Positions 55,370 through 64,000 of a stretch of DNA of 64,000 bases are shown piece after piece. The notes below the pieces were generated by a model, which was given only the letters and a program-made list of their open reading frames with translations, searched no databases and was not told the DNA's origin. The stretch comes from Trichuris trichiura. Lineage: Eukaryota > Nematoda > Enoplea > Trichinellida > Trichuridae. How positions within the stretch are numbered: position 1 is the stretch's first letter; each line of letters starts with the position of its first letter. Made by a program: the position numbers and the translations under genes. Location of the stretch: the NCBI GenBank assembly GCA_037903355.1, contig JBAJFE010000035.1:248001-312000 (forward strand), in the 5' to 3' direction.

Positions 55370-57135
55370 CTAAATACGCGCAATTTTTAGCGGCCTTACC
55401 TTTTATAGCTCATTCCTTAAACGGAGCACAGCCAGTCAGAGCTTGATTTTCTACTAACTACGCTCCAGAAAGAAAAGTATTGCACTCAAGCGAAACGAAG
55501 TTCAACTTAACCGAAAATACTACTAAAACACAAGATTGGAAAATGAACACTCAAGCTCGGAAAGGGAACGTATGATTGCTTATACAGTTACACCTTCGCT
55601 ATTGTTTTCTTCGCACCACTCCGTCTTTCGAAGCGTAATCACGTTACGATACAAAAGTCGCGGAGAAATGCTGAGCAGCATAACAGTAGCCGGTAAAACT
55701 ACATAAAAAAGGATAGAGTAATTTATAAACTCTCATTATAGTGTACTTTTAAAAAAACTATTAATTAAAAACGCAATTAAGACGCTTAGCTTTTGGACAC
55801 CAACAAGAAAATAAACTTGACCAAAGCATAATGAAATCAAAGGAACGAAGCCGTAAGTTATCGAAATGCAATGCCATTGAGCGAATTTGGCGAAATCGTA
55901 GGAAAATTAAACCGACGGCATTGGCTTTAATGGCACTATAAATATGTTTCTGCAGCTTAAATGGAAATGGCAATCAAAACGAAACAAGTAAAAATGATCA
56001 TTTTGGCGCGGAGGAAAAAGGTAAGCATTACCTTTACTATCCATAACAGCAAAAAGAAAACAGTTTCCTCGTTTAGAAGATAACAATCACAATAACGGCT
56101 ATCATTTTGGCACCTACAAGCGACACTCCAGGAATTCAAGTACAAACAAGCAACGTCGGTTTTCAATGCTATTAACTCGCTGGTATCTGAACCATATTTC
56201 GTTTCGTTGGGATCCCGTAAAAAAAAGTTGAGAATGAAACTTTGCTAACCGTAGGCAGAGGGTAGACAACCGGTGAAAACTTTGGCATTTTTGCAAGTGG
56301 TCTGATTAAATAGCATTTTTTAAAAATCCGCTTTCCCAGTCGTTTACTGTATAAAACGCAAGTTTTGAATTCAATAATAACATTCTATAACTCTTTTAAG
56401 GTATTTTTCTCTATTTTGCCGCGAACAATACAGTAATCCTGTAACACGCAGGTTCGTTCGGCTCCTAAACATACACTAAGACAAATAAAACCGGTTCTGC
56501 GGTCATGCATCTTGTCGTCCTATCTTGAATTTGCCTGGCATTTTGTTCTGCGTTTACATAAGCCTAACCTTAAACATAAGGCTTTATTTTGGTATAAGCT
56601 TACGTAAGAGCAAAACAGGATAGCCGGCATGTTCGCCAATAAAAGCAGAACAAGACGGCTTCGTGCCTAACAGAAAACAAGCACGCGTGTCTCAGAAATT
56701 AAGCGCAAAAAAATGAATAGTCGGCATTGTTTGTCTTACCGTATATCTGCTAAAAATGCAAACCTAAATATTTCCAAAATTACGACATTGTTTGCAAGCA
56801 AATAAAAAAATTATTTTTTAGGTCTCAACTAAATGTCATCCTGGTTAAAGCGCTGAAAAAGATTAGCAATACGAATATTGTACTTGCTTTTTGTTAGCGT
56901 AGTTACAGAATACTGTCGTACTGTTTCTTGGAATTGCGCGTTTTTTAGAATTGAAAGTGTTTGTACGCAGTTTTATTATGCTTTTCGATGTTTACAGTGC
57001 CTATAACCATTGCGAAGAATCGTTTTAAGATATAGCAATTGCTTTGTCAATTTTTCTCCGCAAGTTTGAGCGTAATCATTATTCCGCTTTTATTTTAGAC
57101 GTTTTTTAGCTCCCTGTTGCGTCATATCCATTGAA
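55370..57135. other. Region upstream of eIF2B alpha
   Basis: This contains the probable eIF2B alpha promoter and first exon, then non-coding DNA and one dispersed foldback repeat (56427-56720). No other gene is supported. Confidence 0.45.
56427..56720. repeat. Dispersed foldback repeat, copy 2
   Basis: It starts acaatacagtaatcctg like the 48421 copy. Its core is an inverted repeat: gcctggcattttgttctgcg-ttacataagcc pairs with gcttacgtaa-gcaaaacaggatagccggc. The right boundary is approximate. Confidence 0.5.
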
Positions 57136-57492
57136 ATGTCATCGTCGTTACCATTATCAAACGATAAAAATAGTTGTTCAAGTGACAATAGCGAAGCTCT
57201 TGCTCAGGCGTTGCTGTTCCCGGCCGTAAGTGCTTTCACCCCTAAAAAGTGTTTCGTAGTTTCGTTTTCAGATATTTCACATGAACGCAAATCTAATCAA
57301 GGTAATTGCTCACCTTCAAAACGAGTCCCAATTTGAAGCTGCAATTGAGTGATATTTACTTTTTGTTCAGTTGTTGACATTCCAGCTTGACTGCTTTGCA
57401 GGTATCAAAAACTTCTGCATCATAATTTAAACTTGCTTATGGAAGTAATGCGAGATTCCAGCAGCAGCGCTCAACAACACGAGCAACAGTAA
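57136..57492 (+). CDS. Putative small gene, model uncertain
   Basis: An ATG at 57136 opens a Ser-rich 30-codon exon ending at a strong donor (GTAAGT, 57226). A possible exon at 57272-57301 has a good acceptor and donor. A last exon from 57402 encodes YQKLLHHNLNLLMEVMRD, then a Ser/Gln tail and stop at 57492. The individual signals are good, but the phase between the second and last exon does not agree, so a piece is missing or wrong. No family recognised. Confidence 0.25.
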
Positions 57493-58551
57493 CTTTTATA
57501 AGTAGACTTCATTTTGATGACCATCTTTAACCTTCCTTATTCCCTACTGCACCATATGAACACTTACGCGACTTGTTCACTTCGCCCTTGGATACTGTTT
57601 TTTTAATCCTAATGCATTTATATATATATTCCCGAAGAGCTAGATGTTCCCTTCGCTCTTCAGTGAGGCTACTGTTATCCAGCTGCAGTAAAATATATTT
57701 GTTTGCTTATTTTAGGACGTAACAGCAAGTCTGCCAGCGGCGGTCCATTATTGGCATGTATTTTTGTCAAATTTTTTGGCACTACTGCACTCAGGCTATC
57801 CTGTTGTATTCCACAAACTTAATTATTTGAGTAAACCGGCGAGCGGGATGATAAGGAAGGCATCGTGCAGGTTTGTTTGTACTTTACGCGGAGAAACGAC
57901 TGTTTGGACATACCTTTTCAGCGTTTGACTAAGTTTAAGCCAAAGGGCAAATGTAGCATCTGCACGATGAAGTTGCGTTGCAGTATGCAAACGACTGGCA
58001 AACATGCGCGCAACCAGGGGCCATGGAACATGAGCATCACAAAATGTCGACGGTAGAGTTGGGAGATAAATCATTAAACATCTGTTTCTTTTTAACTAGC
58101 AGTAAGAATAAATAGAAATAAAAGGTTCACTAAATTATAAAATAGTAAAAAACAAAACAAGAAACTAAGTGAAATGTAACATGGAAAGTAAAATTAAAAT
58201 GAGTGATTTATTGAGCCCTTTAATCACCAGAAAGCTGAAAACAGGAGCGATGGTTCAAAGCAAACCGCTAAGGTTAAGCAATTCTCATTACGTGGCAACT
58301 GTAGAGTTTTAAATGGAAAAGCTGGCTGCTCTAGCGACTTCACTAAGTGACTAAGAACTTTTCCATTCGAATCTTCATTACATGATGCGGTAACGATGGC
58401 TATCAAAATTTACTGTTCCACAATATCGGCGCTAATATTGCGGGCCGCCGTTAACCTGCTTACGCCTGTGACCTCAGACAGGTTGGCTGTAAAGCGTAAC
58501 ACGTGTAGAGGGAACGAGTATGAGCATACACAGAAAGAGATACGAACCATA
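57493..58551. other. No supported gene
   Basis: Short open frames on both strands (for example 57823-58074) lack splice support or domain similarity. The DNA ends at the TA target duplication of the Tigger element. Confidence 0.45.
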
Positions 58552-58553
58552 TA

Positions 58554-61190
58554 CAGTCGACCCTCGTTATCCGCGGATTCTATACAACGCGGTTTCTCCA
58601 GCGTGAAATAATGACGTCATCTTTTCACAGAGACATGTGCACCGCTGGCCGTCATTATAATTGCACTAGTGTCGTTGCATGCCTGTGCAGCAGTGTGATC
58701 ATCTGCGCGTTCGCGAAAGACTTTCTCTGCCCACAGTGCTCTCTAACCGTGCACAATGCTAATGAGGCCATGTCATTCTTCTGACTGCTCATTATTGCTT
58801 CATACGCGTTGTCGAGGCCACGCGCTGTGCGCAAATATCAGTTTCCCTGCAGCGTGGTAGGTCTGAACTTTCGCGTCGTGTAACTGGTGTCGCATAGGAG
58901 GATGGCTGACAGAAGGCAACTAAGTGAACAGAGCGGTTCCTTTAGGGCTAAGAGACAACGTAGCGTCCTTATCCTTTATGAGAAAGTAAAAGTCCTAGAT
59001 CTTTTGAAAAGCGGATTGTCATTTGTTGAAGTGGGCCGCGGAATCGGCAAGAATGAATCCAGCATTCGTACGATAAAGCAGCAGGAAGCTGAGATTCGAA
59101 GAAGCGTGCATCCTGACCTTTCACTGGCGAAAAGAGCTGCTGTAGTTCGCAACAAAGTCCTCGTGAAGGCAGAGAAAGCGCTAAGCGTTTGGATAGAGGA
59201 CATGTTGCGGAACCATGTCCCTGTCGACGGGAAAGTTATTCGGGAGAAAGCGCTGAGCTTATAAGAGCACTTCTCTGGCTCTGTTGCAGAGAACGAGAGA
59301 AAAGGGTTTACTGCTAGCAAAGGATGGCTAGCCAAATACGTGAAGCGCTTCAACCTCAAGAACTTAAAGATCACTGGAGAAGCGGCATCGACTGATTCCG
59401 TAGCTGCCTCGACATTCCCGGAGGAATTCAAACAGATAGTGGACCAAAAGGGATATCTCCCAGAACAAATCTTCAATTGTGACGAGATGTCATTATCCTG
59501 GAAGCAAATGCCAAAGCGCACGTACATCCACAAGAGCGCAAAGCAAGCCCCGGGATTCAAGCCACTGAAAGATCGACTCACTCTTGTGCTCTGTGGCAAC
59601 GCTGCAGGACACATGATAAAGCCCAGGGTTGTCTACCGGATTCGTAATCCTCGGTCGCTCAGAAACAAGAACAAGGATTGCCTGCCGGTCTTCTGGCAGC
59701 ACAACAAGAAGGCGTGCATAACGGTTATCCTTTTTACGGATTGGTTTAACCAATGCTTCATTCCTGAAGCGAAAAAGTATTTGGAAAGCAAGGAGCTGGC
59801 TTTCAAGGTCCTCCTCGTAATTGATAACGCCCCCGGTCAATCGCAATCTCTTTGCTTCGCTAATGAGAACGTCGAGGTGAAAGTTTTGCCCGCTAACTCG
59901 ACATCACTACTACAGCCACTGGATCAGGGCGCCATAAAATGCATTAAGGCTACTTATACTCGTCTATTTGTATTTGGAAAGCTTCGTGATACCCTCCACG
60001 CTAATGCTGATTGCGATCTTACCGGCCTGTGGAAGCGTTTCTCAATTGCAGACGCTATCGCCCTCATTGCGGAGGCAGTACACGAGATAAAGCCTAGAAC
60101 AGTCAGTGGTTGCTGGAAGCGTTTGTGGAGAGACGCAGTCAGTGAATGCGAGGACATAGGTGCCATCGATGAGGAGGTCATGGGCATAGTGAATATTGCC
60201 AAGGAGTTGGGAGGTGAGGGTTTCTCCGACATGATAGAAGACGATATCAGAGAGCACATAGAAGATTGTGGAGAACCGTTCACCAACAAGGAACTCGAAG
60301 AACTGATGCAATCACCTACGGCCAGTGACGACGACGTTATGGAAGATACAGAAGCTCAAACACCCTCGGATTGGACGCTGCAAAAGCTGGCCACTATTTT
60401 CCGGCAAGCGCAGGTCCCAAAGGATATGATTGTTGAATATGATCCATCCATGGAACGTGGCATCATCGTTACACGAGGAATAACGGCTTCGTTGAAACCG
60501 CTACAGGATTTATTCGATGAAGCGAAGAAAAGGGAGAGACAGCTCCCTATAACAATGTTTTTAAATAAAGCTCCGGCAGCTGCGGAGCCTATCATTTTAA
60601 GGCGAGAAGTTTCGCTACCAACAAGTTCAAGCAACCCTAGGGCTGGCCGGTCTCCAGGGGATCTGCACCCACCTACAGAAAGTGGGTGAATTGTCTGATT
60701 CCTGATGCGCCAAACATTTCTGCCCGTAGACGTTTTGTTCTATGTGGATGTGTTCCATGTGATGTTCAGTATTTCTGCTTAAGTGGGCCTGTGCATTTTA
60801 TATTTCCCCTGCTCTGTACCCATTCCGCGCACCAGTACATCGCTTAGCTCATTAAGCAAGGTGATTCCAAGGCGTTTAAAGAAAGATCATCCTACTTTCG
60901 TCCTTTCTTGTATGTAATGGCTTGGACTCTGATGGCTGGCCCCACTGGACAAGCGCAGTCTCATTGATGTCATTATCTCGTAGCTAGATTCCGTAGTACC
61001 AAGCCTCGAAGCATCACTAGGTATGATAACCGTTCCGGAAGGAATTCAAGGGGATAGGATGAAATACGCGGCTGGAATACAAGCTATTTGGCCTCTTTCA
61101 TAGGGTATCCTATACAACGCGGAATTCGTTTTACGCGGTGTAACGCTCACAATTCGGGACGAATTAACCGCGGATAATGAGGGCCGACTG
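58554..61190 (+). mobile_element. Tigger/pogo-type DNA transposon, better preserved copy
   Basis: Terminal inverted repeats cagtcgaccctcgttatccg (58554) and ggataatgagggccgactg (ending 61190) are flanked by TA (58552-58553, 61191-61192). Length is 2637 bp. It is closely similar along its length to the copy at 24477-27110. Confidence 0.96.
58902..60689 (+). pseudogene. Tigger transposase, open except for one TAA
   Basis: From the ATG at 58902 the frame encodes a CENP-B-type HTH (KVKVLDLLKSGLSFVEVGRG), a second DNA-binding region (KALSVWIEDMLRNHVPVDGK), a TAA at 59262-59264, then a continuous DDE core of about 450 codons. Acidic residues are in NCDEMSLSWKQMP, LLVIDNAPGQ and LLQPLDQGAIK, with 32 residues between the last two. 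In related transposases this region has no intron; a Tyr codon one base away would restore reading. The first motif differs from the decayed copy (ETALFW there), so this copy may also be impaired. Confidence 0.9.
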
Positions 61191-61192
61191 TA

Positions 61193-61970
61193 TATTCTTC
61201 AATCCCGCTAGAAATGCAATGAGAACAAGTGTACTTCTGTTTGCTCCGTTGCAGGGTTTTTAATCTCTTAATGTTTTAGCGTTGATTACGACTACACCGC
61301 AGCCATCATGCTCAGTTTAGCGTGGCATTGCAGTCTTTACCATTATCGTCCATTATATAGGGAACTACATTGAAATTATTGTCGAGACCGTGGAATATAG
61401 TTCAAAATCTTCTTTCTGAAGCCGTCATGGCTTTTCCTGTTATCCAGGCTCAAGCTTGGAAAAATAAGAAGCAAAAATTTCCTTACGTTTAAAACTGGTT
61501 AAATGCTGGATTTTCAAGCTGCCCATTTTGGGCACTGACTTCGCCAGCGCCCCTAGACAGAGGACCGCCTTATCATTTTCCCACTAATTTTCTATTTCAC
61601 GTTTCTGCTTTCCGGTTCTTAATTTCCGCATTCGCCCCTTTCAGGACAGGCGTACGTCTCCACGAAAGTTACGTTCAACATTCATTCCAGCTTGAAAACG
61701 TAATTCTTGTAAGGTTGCGGACGATGTAAATCGTACAACGAAAGTAGCCTTACGCCTGCTTATTCGCAGCACACAGTCAGTTGCGTTTTGTTAGCGTTAA
61801 CTGCGCGCGCCCATTTTTTTCTGTTCCCGTATCTTCTTATAATAGCAGCAATTGAGATGATAATTGCTGCACGATGCATGCGGTGGTAACGCAGGACTCT
61901 AAGCGGTGATCTCTGGGCTCGATGTCTACATTGAAAAAGTCTTAGCGTTTTATGAGTTGCTTCGACTTAC
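61193..61970. other. No supported gene
   Basis: Nothing is recognised between the Tigger element and the minus-strand exon at 61971, although downstream exons of that gene may lie here. Confidence 0.4.
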
Positions 61971-62209
61971 CTTCCACCCATTTTCGGAAGCTTGGCATTT
62001 TGGAGACAACGCTGGGTATTAAAATTTCTAGAAATTGACGAACAAGCAGTTCGTGCATTGAATTTGAACGCTTCAAAGGAACCCTGTTTATAACAAATAT
62101 TTTGCATTTCTTTGAGCAGTCGTGAAAACCCATCAAAGGCTTTAAGCATTCTGTTATTCAATTGGTTACACGCAAGGTTTGTTGCATCAGGTGATCCCAC
62201 ATAAGGATA
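61971..62209 (-). CDS. Internal exon of an unidentified gene
   Basis: An open frame runs between a strong acceptor (CAATTTCAG) and a consensus donor (GGAAG/GTAAGT). It encodes about 79 residues, including NNRMLKAFDGFSRLLKEMQN and a Cys-containing tail. Upstream on minus, an ATG near 62396 opens MASSDTRKNLQKVIAKTNSM, a possible first exon, but the junction is unresolved. No family is recognised. Confidence 0.45.
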
Positions 62210-64000
62210 CTGAAATTGAAGAATTCTACCTTTACAAAAAATCATGCAAAGTCTTTTGGTAGCTCAATTTTCCCGCGTTTTTGACATTAAGTCATTAACT
62301 TCGTTGTAAAAATAAGCTTTAAGAGACATTGGATGATCATCGAATTAGTCTTCGCTATGACTTTCTGAAGATTTTTCCTCGTATCGCTAGACGCCATCTT
62401 CATTTGTGAAAACAGTTTTTTTAATTTGCTTGTTAAAATATTCATAGCTTAGCATTACGCAAATTTCTAACCGTTAGCATCGATGAGTCACTGTAGTGAA
62501 TAGTCTATTTGATTTTCAGGTTACATAATCACTAGAAAAGAACCGTGCCTCAGAGTTCTAAATTACCAAGTTCTTTCTCAACGCACTATTTAAGGATTGA
62601 AATCAGATTCCACTTCGTAGGCTCACGGCTCATCATTTTCGTCTGCAATGCACTCTTACCACTTTGGTTGGACTGTGAGTCAAAGAAAAGCAAAAGTTAC
62701 CTGTTTTGCGTTTGGGTGATTCTTGTCCTGGAACGGCAGCGAGTACATTGCATGTCCATAATCAACTCAGCGTACTGTGAAGCCTAATTTCACTCCGCGT
62801 TTGTTCAGTCGTCATTGTTTCCCAACCACGTATCAATTAATGATCGTTTACTTGCTTCAGACTTCTAACCAACTTAAAGAGCAACAGCAAACAATAGACA
62901 AAACTGAGACTTACAGGCAAGGCAACATTTCGATGCCTTTTTCTTATCCTTTGAGCAAGACATCCTGGAATTGAAAACTTTTTACTCTAATGCATCTTAC
63001 CTCAGTGCAAGGATCAAAATGCGGCAGAGACAAGATGAACATTGCCTGAGATTATTTCGGGACGCTTTTGCCACTAGTAGAATCAGTAACCCGCACTAGC
63101 TCTATACAGTGCTTAGTCGCAATTTACAACAGCTGAAACATAAGAGATTCAACAAAGAAGGGAACTGCTGAAATGTGGGCAGTAAACACCTGCCACGCAC
63201 GAATGGAATGCTGCACGTGAATAAAGCCATCTGCTCTTCTCATTTTTTGACTCACTTTGGCTGTAACTTCCGTTTGTACTTCCGGTTGACTACGCGTCTC
63301 CTCTGCTAAGCTTCTCTATGTCCTTCGCGACAAGCATCAGTAGCTGCGTACATCAACGCGTTCTCCGCCCACACAACTTTCCACTTAAAAGCAAAAAAAT
63401 GCTTTACTTTGCCAGGCGCCAGAGTATGAGTAACTATCACGCTATGGAGCAAATCAATTCTGCCACATTTAAGTGCGCAACAAGTATGACTGTGCTTCAC
63501 CCACAGGCGCTTTTTTATCTGTTTGACGCTATAACGCAGTCTTTCCTTATATGCTATAGCCACAACACTACAGTTGTCAAAACAGCGTGTACTTCTCCTT
63601 AGGCAAGGGATGCCTCATGGCCAAGTTCTTATTTTTGGAAAGACATGTATTGTTCGTCTCTTATTACTTCTCCAGCATTCTTCACTATCTGCTGGCTAGC
63701 GCTTCCTATTTAGTATTGGTCTTAACAGGTTATAGAGTAGGCTTCAGTTTAATCTTAGGCTATAAATCTTTCTACATCGTTCTGCTAAATGAATAATAGG
63801 TATGCTTAGCCTAAGCCTTAACCTCCTATTGTCCCAAGTTAAAATACTGTAGTCTAAAACAATAAATGAGCGCAGCACAACGCCAGAAAGAAAATATGAG
63901 CCCTCTTTCGTTATATGCATATGAAAGATAGTTGCAAAAACTCTATTTTTGTCCAATCGGATAAAACAGTGCATTGTTGCTTCATTTTTGCTTCAGCCCA
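62210..64000. other. No supported gene
   Basis: Apart from the possible first exon near 62396 (-), only short open frames without domain similarity are seen. Confidence 0.4.

Noticed and set aside
55397..55412. ATGAGCTATAAAAG as first exon of eIF2B alpha
   Set aside because: It ends in phase 2, but the next exon needs phase 1.

Overview
The window looks like nuclear DNA of a nematode. One gene encodes a cuticlin-type zona pellucida (ZP) protein, with the N-terminal GEPEIECGP motif and a furin site typical of nematode cuticle proteins. Genes are split by many small introns (37-46 bp in places) and a few very large ones filled with transposons. The sequence is AT-rich with long ATT/AAT/AGT microsatellites. 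A clade I lineage (Trichinella/Trichuris type) is a guess, not something the sequence proves.

Layout. About 4.0-18.7 kb (+): a gene for a p140Cap/SRCIN1-KIAA1217 (AIP3-domain) cytoskeletal scaffold; its 5' end is unresolved. 18.7-22.8 kb: a convergent intergenic stretch. 22.8-29.3 kb (-): the cuticlin/ZP gene, interrupted by a 4.9-kb intron that holds a decayed Tigger/pogo transposon and a 370-bp trinucleotide array. 29.9-31.6 kb (-): Rheb GTPase, eight exons. 33.0-47.3 kb (-): the type I regulatory subunit of protein kinase A, with a candidate internal promoter and alternative first exon at 41 kb and a Penelope-like element (PLE) in an intron. 49.4-50.4 kb: a weak hypothetical gene. 50.9-53.6 kb: a second PLE bounded by inverted repeats. 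54.1-55.4 kb (-): eIF2B alpha. 58.6-61.2 kb: a second, better preserved Tigger copy. About 62 kb: one well-defined exon of an unknown gene.

The cellular genes form no pathway cluster; Rheb (TORC1), PKA-R (cAMP) and eIF2B alpha (translation) are all growth-control genes, but their proximity is probably chance.

The most interesting content is the PLE family. Besides two RT/GIY-YIG copies, there are five short palindromic derivatives, each made of two inverted copies of the element's 3' end and flanked by candidate 12-15 bp target duplications. Nine sites carry a hammerhead-ribozyme core (CUGANGA, stem II, GAAA, then 4 nt and a CGG-like strand). Three of the palindromes have such a core in one or both arms. 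One palindrome has about 650-bp arms inside an intron of the AIP3-domain gene, so the pre-mRNA should fold into long double-stranded RNA.
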